Positions 18,222 through 26,196 of a stretch of DNA of 64,000 bases are shown piece by piece. Within the stretch, counting starts at the first letter, position 1, and every line of letters begins with the position of its first letter. This DNA is from Parazoarcus communis (lineage in GTDB: Bacteria; Pseudomonadota; Gammaproteobacteria; Burkholderiales; Rhodocyclaceae), in NCBI RefSeq assembly GCF_003111645.1, contig NZ_CP022187.1, positions 3,906,001-3,970,000 of the forward strand. The letters run 5' to 3'. Made by a program: the position numbers and the translations under genes. The notes under the pieces were generated by a model, which saw only the letters and a program-made list of their open reading frames with translations, made no database searches and had not been told where the DNA came from.

Positions 18222-19334
18222 TCAGGGCAGCGTCGGATAGTCCAGGTAACCTTTCTCCCCACCGCCATAGAAGGTCTTTGTGTCCGGCGCGTTGAGCGGC
18301 GCGTTTTCGCGCAGGCGGCGCACAAGGTCGGGGTTGGCGATGAAGGGCTTGCCGAAGGCGACCAGATCGGCGCGGCCATCGGCCACGACGGTTTCTGCCA
18401 GCGTGCCGTCGTAACCGTTATTCACCATCCACGCGCCAGCGCCGCCAGCCTCGGCATAAGCGGCGCGCAGGGCCGCGTAGTCGAAGGGCGTGTCGCCTTG
18501 CTGGAAATCACGCGCGCCACCGGTGGCGCCCTCGATCACGTGAATGTAGGACAGCGGCCATCTCGCGAGCTGTCGCACCACGTAGTCGAACAGCGGCTGC
18601 GGATCGGGATCCGATGCGTCGTTGGCGGGCGTGACCGGCGAGATGCGGATGGCCGTTCGGCCCGCGCCGATTTCGGCGGTGATCGCTTCCATGACTTCGA
18701 CCAGCAGGCGTGCGCGGTTCTCGATGCTGCCGCCGTAGGCGTCGGTGCGGTGGTTGCTGCCGGAACGCAGGAACTGATCGATGAGATAGCCGTTCGCCGC
18801 ATGCACCTCGACGCCGTCGAATCCGGCATCGATCGCGGCACGAGCCGCGCGCCGGTAGTCTTCAACGATCCCAGGCAGCTCGTCCAGCGCCAGCGCCCGT
18901 GGTTGAGAGGTGGCGACGAACTCGCCGCTGCCGTCTGCATTCACGATATAGGTCTTGGCCTTGGCGGTAATGGCCGAGGGAGCCACCGGCGCACCGCCCG
19001 CGGGTTGCAGCGAGGCGTGGGAAATGCGCCCGACGTGCCACATCTGCACCACGATTTTTCCGCCTGCGCCATGGACAGCCTCGGTGACGCGACGCCAGCC
19101 AGCCAGCTGTTCGGGGGCATACAGGCCGGGCACGTCGGCATAGCCCTGACCCTGCTGCGTAATGGCTGTGGCCTCGGTGATGATCAGGCCGGCGCTGGCA
19201 CGTTGTGCGTAGTAGGTGGCCGTCATCTCGCCAGGCACCGCGCCGGGTGAGCGGTTGCGGGTCAGCGGGGCCATGACGATACGGTTGGAAAGCGCGATGT
19301 CGCCGGCGGTAAATGGGTCGAACAGGGTAGGCAT
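18222..19334 (-). CDS. Old yellow enzyme family alkene reductase (NemA-like)
   Basis: This is an FMN-dependent ene-reductase, reducing activated C=C bonds (enones, quinone-like compounds, nitro esters) with NAD(P)H. The 370 residues from the ATG at 19334 start MPTLFDPFTAGDIALSNRIV, typical of the NemA/XenB branch. VVQMWHVGRISH, VEVHAANGYLIDQFLR and RTDAYGGSIENR carry the FMN-binding and active-site residues. It lies 103 bases downstream of an ArsR regulator on the same strand, so control by that regulator is likely. The physiological substrate is unknown. Confidence 0.9.
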   Translation of the reverse strand: MPTLFDPFTAGDIALSNRIVMAPLTRNRSPGAVPGEMTATYYAQRASAGLIITEATAITQQGQGYADVPGLYAPEQLAGWRRVTEAVHGAGGKIVVQMWHVGRISHASLQPAGGAPVAPSAITAKAKTYIVNADGSGEFVATSQPRALALDELPGIVEDYRRAARAAIDAGFDGVEVHAANGYLIDQFLRSGSNHRTDAYGGSIENRARLLVEVMEAITAEIGAGRTAIRISPVTPANDASDPDPQPLFDYVVRQLARWPLSYIHVIEGATGGARDFQQGDTPFDYAALRAAYAEAGGAGAWMVNNGYDGTLAETVVADGRADLVAFGKPFIANPDLVRRLRENAPLNAPDTKTFYGGGEKGYLDYPTLP

Positions 19335-19437
19335 GGGAGGTGTGTGTCCTGTAGTGAAGGGCGTTTCTGGAGCCTGGTGCTGATGATCGGGCGCGCGTTC
19401 AGTGCTGTGCCACAGGGGCCTGGGAGCAGGCGAAGCC

Positions 19438-19731
19438 CTAGAGCTCGTCGCTGATCTGGCGCAGGAAGGTGCTGATCGTTTCTTCGTTGCGTTTGTAGAA
19501 CACCCACTGGCCGATGCGCCGCGTACTGACCAGACCAGCGTTCTGCAGGGTGGCGAGGTGGGTGGATACCGTGGATTGCGACAATCCGCAGCGCTCGAAC
19601 ATGCCCGCACATACACCGACTTCGAGCGGATGCGCTTGCTCGGAGAAGTGCTTTTCGGGCTCCTTCAGCCACTGCAGAATCTCGCGCCGTACAGGGTGCG
19701 CGAGTGCCTTGATGATGACGTCGATGTTCAT
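19438..19731 (-). CDS. ArsR-family winged-helix repressor next to the ene-reductase
   Basis: A 97-residue ArsR/SmtB-type DNA-binding protein. The N-terminal helix reads IIKALAHPVRREILQWL, the recognition region is LSQSTVSTHLATLQNAGLV at 50-68, and the wing is RRIGQWVFYKRN. It has two cysteines, Cys41 and Cys48, just before the recognition helix. It lacks the ELCVCDL metal box of classical ArsR, so thiol or electrophile sensing is plausible but unproven. It precedes the ene-reductase gene on the minus strand and faces an AT-rich upstream region that could be its operator. Confidence 0.88.
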   Translation of the reverse strand: MNIDVIIKALAHPVRREILQWLKEPEKHFSEQAHPLEVGVCAGMFERCGLSQSTVSTHLATLQNAGLVSTRRIGQWVFYKRNEETISTFLRQISDEL

Positions 19732-19760
19732 GTCTGGGCGCCTGTCGGCGGGGCTGGGTT

Positions 19761-19812
19761 AATATCGAATTTTATCGAAGTATATATCGAAAAAAAGCGA
19801 AATATATATTCG
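19761..19812. promoter_or_regulatory. AT-rich candidate operator/promoter upstream of the ArsR gene
   Basis: This 52-base stretch is strikingly AT-rich in a GC-rich window. ATCGAA occurs three times in the same orientation, at 19764-19769, 19774-19779 and 19786-19791, with starts 10 and 12 bases apart, roughly one helical turn. It ends in an inverted repeat CGAA-N7-TTCG at 19798-19812. It lies 30-80 bases upstream of the regulator start. An autoregulated operator for the ArsR-ene-reductase operon is the simplest reading; binding is inference. Confidence 0.5.
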
Positions 19813-19887
19813 TTGATCTAGATATGGGCTGGCGCATCACATTCGCAGCGTGTGACGGTGGTGTGGGTGAAGACCGGCGTGGAATGC

Positions 19888-19917
19888 AAAAAGGCCCGCC
19901 TGGGAGGCCGGCCTTTT
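19888..19917 (-). terminator. Rho-independent terminator of the tRNA-Gly transcript
   Basis: On the minus strand, AAAAGGCC-G-GCCT pairs with AGGC-G-GGCCTTTT around a three-base loop, and a T run follows. It lies 23 bases past the 3' end of tRNA-Gly. Confidence 0.75.
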
Positions 19918-19940
19918 CAGCTGGTGTTCGATATGATGGC

Positions 19941-20014
19941 TGGAGCGGGCGAAGGGAGTCGAACCCTCGTCATGAGCTTGGGAAGCTCAGGTAATGCCGT
20001 TATACGACGCCCGC
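19941..20014 (-). tRNA. tRNA-Gly (anticodon CCC)
   Basis: The minus strand folds as a 74-nt tRNA with encoded CCA. The acceptor stem is GCGGGCG/CGCCCGC, the anticodon arm is TGAGC-TTCCCAA-GCTCA with CCC at positions 34-36, and the T arm contains GGTTCGACTCC. It decodes GGG. Confidence 0.95.
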
Positions 20015-20053
20015 TCTGAGGAAAGCCGGAAGGGCTTCACTGGACAGGCCGCC

Positions 20054-20082
20054 ATTCTAATGGCGGGCGTCAGCGCGCGCAA
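20054..20082 (-). promoter_or_regulatory. Candidate sigma-70 promoter of tRNA-Gly
   Basis: On the minus strand a TTGCGC (-35) and a TAGAAT (-10, one mismatch to TATAAT) are separated by exactly 17 bases. Transcription would begin about 33 bases before the tRNA. The -10 box sits in a small inverted repeat, CCGCCAT-TCTA-ATGGCGG (20049-20066). Confidence 0.5.
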
Positions 20083-20174
20083 TCATGCTGATGAAAGCGT
20101 ATGCGTTTGCGCGGAGCATGTGCTTCAAGGCAGGTTCCGGTCCATGTGTCGGGGCCGGACTTCCGACCCGTCGC

Positions 20175-21905
20175 CTAGCTTCCGAGCCGCTCCACGGCTT
20201 CGCGCACGCGTGCCGGCTCGTCCATCTTGAGAATGCGCTGCACTCGCGGTGCGAGTTCGCCCACATCGGCGCGCAGCACTTGCTGTTTGACCCCGAGGAT
20301 ATGGGCCGGGTGCATCGAGAAATTGCGCAGTCCCATGCCGAGCAGCAGTTCGGTATAGGCGGGGTCGCCCGCCATCTCGCCGCACACCGAAACCGGCACA
20401 CCGAAGCGAACACCGGCCTGTATGGTGCCGCTGATGAGCTTGAGCACTGCCGGATGCAGGGGGTCGTAAAGATGAACGACGGACTCGTCCGAGCGGTCGA
20501 TGGCGAGTGTGTACTGGATGAGGTCGTTGGTACCGATCGAGAGAAACGACAGGCGGCGGATGAACATGCCTAGCGACAGCGCAGCAGCAGGCACTTCGAT
20601 CATGCCGCCGACGGGCACCGCTTCGTTGAACTTGACCTTTTCCGCACGCAGTTCGGTCTTGGCCTTTTCGATCAGGGTCAGGCACTGGTCGATCTCGTGC
20701 GCATGCGCCAGCATCGGCACCATGATCTGCAGTCTGCCGTGCGCAGATGCACGCAGCAGCGCACGCAGCTGGGTCATGAACATCTTCGGTTCGGCCAGGG
20801 AGTAGCGCACCGCTCGCAGGCCCAGCGCCGGGTTGGGCTCGTTGCGGCCCTGGTTGCCATTGAGCGCCTTGTCGGCGCCGACGTCGAAGGTGCGGATGGT
20901 CACCGGCTTGCTTGGCATGGCCTTGAGCACGGCGCGATAGGCTTCGTACTGCTCGTCTTCGTCGGGCAGGGTATCTCGACCGATGAAGAGAAACTCTGTT
21001 CGATACAGGCCGACGCCGTCAGAGCCGACCGCCTTCACCTGGGGCAGGTCCTTCGGGCCTTCGATGTTGGCAAGCAGATTGACGTTCTCGCCGTCGAGTG
21101 TCGTGGCGCGCGTGTCCTTGAGCCGGTTGAGCTTGGATTTTTCCAGTTCGAGCTCGGAGCGGCGCAGGCGGTATTCCTGCACGACCGTTTCGTCAGGATC
21201 GACAATGGCGACGCCGCGGGTGCCGTCGACGATGATGAGCTCACCGTCTTCCACGAGGTCGCGGATATGGTGCAGGCCGACGACGGCGGGAATTGACAGG
21301 CTGCGGGCAACAATCGCGGTATGGCTGGTTGGCCCGCCCACGTCGGTGACGAATCCCGAGATGTTGTGGTCGCGAAAGCCGATGGTGTCGGCTGGAGACA
21401 AGTCGTGTGCCACGACCACGGTGCCCAGTCCGTCGCGGCGTTTGGGTGGCAGGTGGCCCGGGTGGCCGAGCAGGACCTTCACCAGGCGTTCGACCACCTG
21501 CACGACGTCGGCCTGGCGCTCGCGCAGATAGGGGTCCTCGATCTGGCGGAACTGCTCGACGACCAGTTCCATCTGCTGGACCAGCGCCCATTCGGTGTTG
21601 CAGCGTCGCGACTCTATGAGCTTGCGAGCGGCATCGATCAGCATCGGGTCGGACAGCATCATCAGCTGCAGATCGACGAAAGCGCCGACTTCGTTGTGAC
21701 TGGTCCCCGAACTGGCCGAGGCCTTGAGTCCGATGAGTTCGCCCTGCACGGTGGCAAGCGCATCGTCGAGCCGCGTCAGTTCGTCGGCAAGGTGTTTTGG
21801 CGGCACGTGGTAGTGGTTCACCTCGAGCAGTGCGTGAGACACGAGGTGCACCTGGCCGATGGCGATACCTTGCGAGACGGGCAGTCCGTGCAGCGTAAAC
21901 GCCAT
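20175..21905 (-). CDS. ptsI: Phosphoenolpyruvate--protein phosphotransferase (PTS enzyme I)
   Basis: Enzyme I takes phosphate from PEP and passes it to HPr. The 576-residue protein has the usual three parts. These are an N-terminal HPr-binding and phosphohistidine domain with GGPTSHTAIVARS (His195), a linker, and a C-terminal PEP-binding barrel with GLYRTEFLFIGR, PVTIRTFDVGADK and SIGTNDLIQYTLAIDR; VSVCGEMAGDP holds the catalytic Cys. It starts 3 bases after ptsH. No sugar-specific EIIBC gene is present, so the phosphate chain probably serves regulation. Confidence 0.95.
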   Translation of the reverse strand: MAFTLHGLPVSQGIAIGQVHLVSHALLEVNHYHVPPKHLADELTRLDDALATVQGELIGLKASASSGTSHNEVGAFVDLQLMMLSDPMLIDAARKLIESRRCNTEWALVQQMELVVEQFRQIEDPYLRERQADVVQVVERLVKVLLGHPGHLPPKRRDGLGTVVVAHDLSPADTIGFRDHNISGFVTDVGGPTSHTAIVARSLSIPAVVGLHHIRDLVEDGELIIVDGTRGVAIVDPDETVVQEYRLRRSELELEKSKLNRLKDTRATTLDGENVNLLANIEGPKDLPQVKAVGSDGVGLYRTEFLFIGRDTLPDEDEQYEAYRAVLKAMPSKPVTIRTFDVGADKALNGNQGRNEPNPALGLRAVRYSLAEPKMFMTQLRALLRASAHGRLQIMVPMLAHAHEIDQCLTLIEKAKTELRAEKVKFNEAVPVGGMIEVPAAALSLGMFIRRLSFLSIGTNDLIQYTLAIDRSDESVVHLYDPLHPAVLKLISGTIQAGVRFGVPVSVCGEMAGDPAYTELLLGMGLRNFSMHPAHILGVKQQVLRADVGELAPRVQRILKMDEPARVREAVERLGS

Positions 21906-21908
21906 CGT

Positions 21909-22178
21909 CTATTCCTCTTCGCCGAAGCGGTCGGCAATCAGTGCCTTGATCTGTTCGAGAGCGTTCTCGGCGTCGACCCCGGCGGTTTCGACGCTGATCG
22001 TGGCGCCGCGCGCGGCGGCGAGCATCATGACACCCATGATGCTTTTTGCATTGACCCTGCGGCCGTTTCGCTCCAGCCAGACCTCGGCGCCGAAGCCGCT
22101 TGCCAGTTGGGTCAGTTTGGCCGAAGCACGTGCATGCAGGCCAAGTTTGTTGATGATTTCCACGTCCGCTTTGGGCAT
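21909..22178 (-). CDS. ptsH: Phosphocarrier protein HPr
   Basis: HPr relays phosphate between enzyme I and EIIA. The 89-residue protein has the phosphorylated His15 in NKLGLHARAS and Ser46 in AKSIMGV, the site used by HPr kinase in organisms that have it. It lies between EIIA and ptsI on the same strand, 3 bases from the latter. Confidence 0.95.
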   Translation of the reverse strand: MPKADVEIINKLGLHARASAKLTQLASGFGAEVWLERNGRRVNAKSIMGVMMLAAARGATISVETAGVDAENALEQIKALIADRFGEEE

Positions 22179-22237
22179 CTTGCGTCTCGCTCGACTTCCG
22201 GTTTCTGGTTTGTAATGTGAGGCCCGAACTTGCTGCT

Positions 22238-22621
22238 TTACTTCATGTGCATCACCCCGTCACAGCCGCCCGATATGGCGCGCTGTATCAGCGTGGACAT
22301 GTCTTTCTCACGGTATGTCAGTACACGCAGCAACATGGGCAGATTCACGCCCGCGACGCCCTCGACCAGACCGGGTTGCAGGAGCTTGGTCGCGATATTG
22401 GACGGTGTTGCGCCGTAGATGTCGGTCAGAATGACCACCCCACGACCGCTGTCCGCCCACGAGACCATCTGCCGCGCGGTCGGCAACAGGTCGAGCGGAT
22501 CGTCCTGCGCGGACACGCCGAGCTGAATGATATTGGCAGGGCGCTTGTTGAGCACATGGCAGGCGCACTGAATGAGCGATTCGCCCAGCGTGGCATGGGT
22601 GATGAGAAAGATACCGATCAT
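22238..22621 (-). CDS. PTS EIIA component, mannose/fructose family
   Basis: A 127-residue EIIA-Man-like protein (PF03610) that accepts phosphate from HPr on His9 in LITHATLGE. Other conserved parts are VVILTDIYGATPSNIA around the middle and GVNLPMLLRVL. There is no EIIB, EIIC or EIID domain here, so it is probably a regulatory end point, as described for the short PTS of betaproteobacteria. It starts with an ATGA overlap to a small upstream frame and lies 59 bases before ptsH. Confidence 0.9.
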   Translation of the reverse strand: MIGIFLITHATLGESLIQCACHVLNKRPANIIQLGVSAQDDPLDLLPTARQMVSWADSGRGVVILTDIYGATPSNIATKLLQPGLVEGVAGVNLPMLLRVLTYREKDMSTLIQRAISGGCDGVMHMK

Positions 22622-22875
22622 GGCGAAATCCGGTTGACCGGCCCATATTCTATCCGAGACGACGGCTCGTGGCCCTGCGACGCGTCTTCGGGAATTTCGT
22701 TCGCGGTGCCGAAGCCGTCGACCGAGATCCGCGTGCCGGCATTCGCAACGTCCAGCGCCTCGAGAATGACAGGCAGTTTGGGGTTGCGGTTGAGATAGAT
22801 GCCATATGCGCCGCGGCTGATCGGCGCCGGGTCGGCCCGGATGTTGCGCAGTGCGGCATGCTTTGTACCCTGCAT
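22618..22875 (-). CDS. Small hypothetical ORF overlapping the EIIA start (uncertain)
   Basis: An 85-codon frame whose TGA overlaps the EIIA ATG (ATGA), which is how real coupled genes often meet. Third codon positions are clearly GC-rich, as in real genes here. Residues such as GAYGIYLNRNPKLPVILEAL read like protein, but I recognise no family and see no strong ribosome binding site at the ATG at 22875. The frame stays open up to 22998, overlapping the pit start. It may be a real small gene ahead of the PTS genes or only leader sequence. Confidence 0.35.
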   Translation of the reverse strand: MQGTKHAALRNIRADPAPISRGAYGIYLNRNPKLPVILEALDVANAGTRISVDGFGTANEIPEDASQGHEPSSRIEYGPVNRISP

Positions 22876-22923
22876 CCGCTTATCATCAGGCACAGATGCC
22901 ATTTTGCCGCGGAGTGTGTGCCG

Positions 22924-23958
22924 GTGGACCTTGTCCTCGTGATTACCGTGTGCGCCGTTGCGACCGTCCTGCTGTTCGATTACACGAATGGCTTTCATGA
23001 TGCTGCAAACGTCGTCGCCACCGTCATTGCCTCGCGTGCGATGAGCCCGGCGCAGGCCGTATTGGTGGTCGCAGTGTTCGAGTTTCTCGGACCCCTGCTC
23101 GGGGGGACGGCAGTGGCCAACACGATTGGCGGTTTCGTTGATCTTGCGGGCGTGCCGGTGATGCTGTCTCTGGGGATCTTGCTGGCCGGGTCGATCGGCG
23201 CCATTGGGTGGAATCTGCTGACCTGGTGGAAAGGCATCCCGTCCTCTTCATCCCATGCGCTGGTTGGCGGTCTTGTTGGCGCGGTTGTGAGCTCGGCGGG
23301 TGTCGATCACGTGGTGTGGGGATTTTCGGCGCTGGCTGACGGCCATCTTTCGGGGGTGACCAAGGTCCTGCTGGCGCTTGTCCTGTCTCCACTGCTTGGT
23401 TTTCTCGTCGGCTACCTGATACACCGTTTTCTGTCCCTGCTGTTCCGCGCGGCACGACCGACCCTCAACCGCCATCTGCGGCTGTCCCAGTATGTCACCA
23501 CCGCCGGACTGGCGTTCGCACACGGGGCGAACGATGCCCAGAAGAGCATGGGCATTCTCACGCTGGTCCTTTTGCTCGGCGGTTTCATTCCGAGCTTCGA
23601 CGTGCCGCTCTGGGTCATGCTCGTGTGCGCCATCGCGATGACGGCGGGCGTGCTGACGGGGGGCTGGCGCATCGTGCGCACGCTCGGGTTTGCGGTGTAC
23701 AAGGTGCGTCCGCTGCATGCACTCGATTCGCAACTCACCTCGGCCACGGTCATCCTCTCCGCCTCGCTCGTGGGGGCGCCGGTCTCCACAAGCCATGTCG
23801 TTGCCAGTTCGATCATGGGGATCGGCGCATCCGAACGTCCGCGCAGTGTGCGCTGGGGCAAGGCGGGCGAGATCGTCGCGACCTGGGTGATCACGATTCC
23901 GGCCTCGGCGGCGGCCGGTGCCATCGTGCTGCTGCTGTTGCGCCCCTTGCTTGATTGA
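22924..23958 (+). CDS. pit: Inorganic phosphate transporter, PiT family
   Basis: A low-affinity phosphate:cation symporter of the inner membrane. I start at the GTG at 22924, 9 bases after a GGAG site, giving 344 residues; the open frame upstream has no protein-like sequence. The two inverted halves each carry a PiT signature: DYTNGFHDAANVVATVIASR near the start and FAHGANDAQKSMG near residue 200. About ten membrane segments are visible. It is followed 9 bases later by a DUF47 gene, its usual partner. Confidence 0.9.
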   Translation: MDLVLVITVCAVATVLLFDYTNGFHDAANVVATVIASRAMSPAQAVLVVAVFEFLGPLLGGTAVANTIGGFVDLAGVPVMLSLGILLAGSIGAIGWNLLTWWKGIPSSSSHALVGGLVGAVVSSAGVDHVVWGFSALADGHLSGVTKVLLALVLSPLLGFLVGYLIHRFLSLLFRAARPTLNRHLRLSQYVTTAGLAFAHGANDAQKSMGILTLVLLLGGFIPSFDVPLWVMLVCAIAMTAGVLTGGWRIVRTLGFAVYKVRPLHALDSQLTSATVILSASLVGAPVSTSHVVASSIMGIGASERPRSVRWGKAGEIVATWVITIPASAAAGAIVLLLLRPLLD

Positions 23959-23967
23959 GGTCAGGAC

Positions 23968-24609
23968 ATGACAGAACCGACACGCTCCATCGTTTTTCGG
24001 GTGCTCGACCGCATCTTTCCAAAGGCGCCGGACTTTCATCGGCTGCTCACCGAACAGGCGCTTCAGGTGGTGCATACCGTCACCCTGCTGGTGCAGTTCA
24101 TGGAGCAGGCGACCCCCGCGATCGCCAAGCAGATCAAGGCCGATGAGCATGCTGCCGACCGCCTCAAGATTCACAACCTGCATACCCTGAACGAGGCGTT
24201 TTCCACGCCGTTCGACCGCGAGGACATTCACCGCGCGATCATGGATCTCGACGAGGTGGTGAATTACTGCAAGAGCACCGTCAACGAGATGGACGTGCTT
24301 GGCGTCGGGCCAGACCCGTACACGACGGAGATGGCGCGGGCTCTGGAGCAGGGGGTGAAAGCGCTGGCGACGGGCTTCTCGGTGCTGGCAAAACAGCCTG
24401 CACTGAGTGCGGAGTGCGCCGACGTCGGGCGCAAGGCTGAGCGCAAGGTTGAAAAGCTCTACCGCAAGGCGCTTGCGGAACTATTTCAGGGAGAGGACTA
24501 CCTGAACATGTTCAAACGGCGTGAAATCTACCGCCACCTTTCGAACGCGGCGGACCGCATGGCGCATTGTGCGAACACGCTGCACGACATTGTCGTCAAG
24601 ACTTGTTGA
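23968..24609 (+). CDS. DUF47 (PhoU-like) phosphate transport accessory protein
   Basis: A 213-residue all-helical DUF47 protein related to PhoU, typically paired with PiT permeases and thought to modulate them. It begins TEPTRSIVFRVLDRIFPKAP. Acidic helices such as IKADEHAADRLK and MDLDEVVNYCKSTVNEMD resemble the metal-binding repeats of PhoU. RREIYRHLSNAADRMAHCAN near the C-terminus is the usual DUF47 ending. It lies 9 bases after pit in the order pit-DUF47; the reverse order is common elsewhere. Confidence 0.9.
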   Translation: MTEPTRSIVFRVLDRIFPKAPDFHRLLTEQALQVVHTVTLLVQFMEQATPAIAKQIKADEHAADRLKIHNLHTLNEAFSTPFDREDIHRAIMDLDEVVNYCKSTVNEMDVLGVGPDPYTTEMARALEQGVKALATGFSVLAKQPALSAECADVGRKAERKVEKLYRKALAELFQGEDYLNMFKRREIYRHLSNAADRMAHCANTLHDIVVKTC

Positions 24610-24766
24610 GCAGGGTTCGAGGCCGGGCAGTGCCAGCCGTGACGGGGAGCACGAACGCCGGAGCGGATTGCGTCATAATTGGCTGCCGTCACCAATGAGC
24701 CTTATGGCGAATTCGGGTGAGCGGCCGGGATGTCCCGAATGGCCTCCGAAAGGCACCTGAATCGTC

Positions 24767-26185
24767 ATGAACACAACTGCGCCACCCGAAGGTGATCCCA
24801 TCAACGCATTACGTCTTGCGACTCCGCTGGCGGGTGCATCCGACCTCGTCTTCCTCAAGGACAGGGAAGGGGTGTTCCTTGCCTGCAATGCCCGCGTCGC
24901 ATCGGTTTTCGGGCTCCCTGAAGCAGAGGTGCTCGGCAAGTGCGACTACGACCTGCTCCGCCCCGAACTGGCCGAATCCATCCGTGCCGAGGATTGCGCC
25001 GTGATGCGGAGCGGTCAGCCCGCGGGCCACAGTGACTGGATCGACTTCGCTGATGGCCACCGTGAGCTGCTGGAAACGGTCAAGATGCCGATGTTCGGCG
25101 CCGATGGGGAACTGCTTGGTGTGCTGGGCGTTGCACGTGACGTGACTGCGCTGCATCAGGCCCAGGAGCGGCTCGCCGAGCGTGAGGAGGTCTATGGGGC
25201 CATCGTCAATCAGGCTTTGGATTCGATATTGCTGTTCGATGCCGATAGCGGTGCCGTGCTCGAGTTCAACGAAGCGGCGCATCGCAATTTCGGCTATGGC
25301 CGCGATGTGTTCGACAAGCTCAATCTGAGCGATTTTGGGGCGGCCCTCGATCAGGCGCAGCTTGTGACGCATATCCGGCAGGTCATCGCCCAGGGGGAGG
25401 GCGTGTTTACCACGCAGTACCGGAATCGCAGCGGCGAGTTGCGTGACGTACGGGTGAGTGCGCGCGCCTTGGCGTTGCGCGGGCGCCACTGCGTGTCCAC
25501 GGTGTGGAGCGACGTAACCGCGAGCGCGCGGTCGCAGCGCATGCTTGAGCTATCGAACAGCACGCTGGAGCGCGTTGCGCGCGGGGAAGCGCTGAGTGAC
25601 ACATTGCTGTACGTGACGACACTGCTCGAACAGCAAAACCCGGACATGCTGTGCTCCATCCTGTTGATGGACGAAGAAGGGACGCATCTGCTCACCCGGG
25701 TGGGCCCGAGTTTGCCGGAAGCGTATTGCGAAGCCATCAATGGTGCGCACATCGGTCCAGCGGCTGGCTCCTGCGGGACCGCCGCCTTTACCGCGCAATC
25801 CGTATTCGTCAGCGATATCGAGCACAGCCCCTTGTGGGTGGACTACGCAGAGATTGCGCTTGCTCACGGTCTGCGTGCGTGCTGGTCGGTGCCGCTGCTT
25901 GCCACCGATGGCCGTGTGCTGGGCACTTTTGCGGCTTATTACCGCACGCCGCGTGAAGCGGCCGAGCACGAACGCCAGCAGTTCGACAGCATCAGCCAGT
26001 TGCTGTCGATCGCCCTCGAGCGCCACCGTGAATCGTCGCGGCTTGCCGCAAGTGTCGAGGAGATGCGGCGCTGGTATGCGGTCACGCTTGGGCGGGAGTC
26101 GCGGGTTCTCGAGTTGAAGGATGAGGTCAATGCCTTGCTGCTTCGCCTCGGTGAGCCTCCGCGATACGGAAGTGAGCCAAAGTGA
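24767..26185 (+). CDS. PAS-PAS-GAF sensor protein without an output domain
   Basis: A 472-residue soluble protein of sensory domains only. A PAS domain covers about 15-125 (DLVFLKDREGVFLACNARVA), a second about 135-260, and a GAF domain about 280-430 (LCSILLMDEEGTHLLTRVG, GPAAGSCGTAAFTAQ). The last 40 residues contain RRWYAVTLGRESRVLELKDE followed by VNALLLRLGEPPRY. I recall this helical motif as a linker between sensor and output domains in PAS/GAF kinases and cyclases. No kinase, GGDEF, EAL or receiver follows within the protein. The next gene, a PAS-GGDEF-EAL protein, starts at or just after its stop, so the two may act together. Confidence 0.85.
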   Translation: MNTTAPPEGDPINALRLATPLAGASDLVFLKDREGVFLACNARVASVFGLPEAEVLGKCDYDLLRPELAESIRAEDCAVMRSGQPAGHSDWIDFADGHRELLETVKMPMFGADGELLGVLGVARDVTALHQAQERLAEREEVYGAIVNQALDSILLFDADSGAVLEFNEAAHRNFGYGRDVFDKLNLSDFGAALDQAQLVTHIRQVIAQGEGVFTTQYRNRSGELRDVRVSARALALRGRHCVSTVWSDVTASARSQRMLELSNSTLERVARGEALSDTLLYVTTLLEQQNPDMLCSILLMDEEGTHLLTRVGPSLPEAYCEAINGAHIGPAAGSCGTAAFTAQSVFVSDIEHSPLWVDYAEIALAHGLRACWSVPLLATDGRVLGTFAAYYRTPREAAEHERQQFDSISQLLSIALERHRESSRLAASVEEMRRWYAVTLGRESRVLELKDEVNALLLRLGEPPRYGSEPK

Positions 26186-26196
26186 GGACGGCCGAT

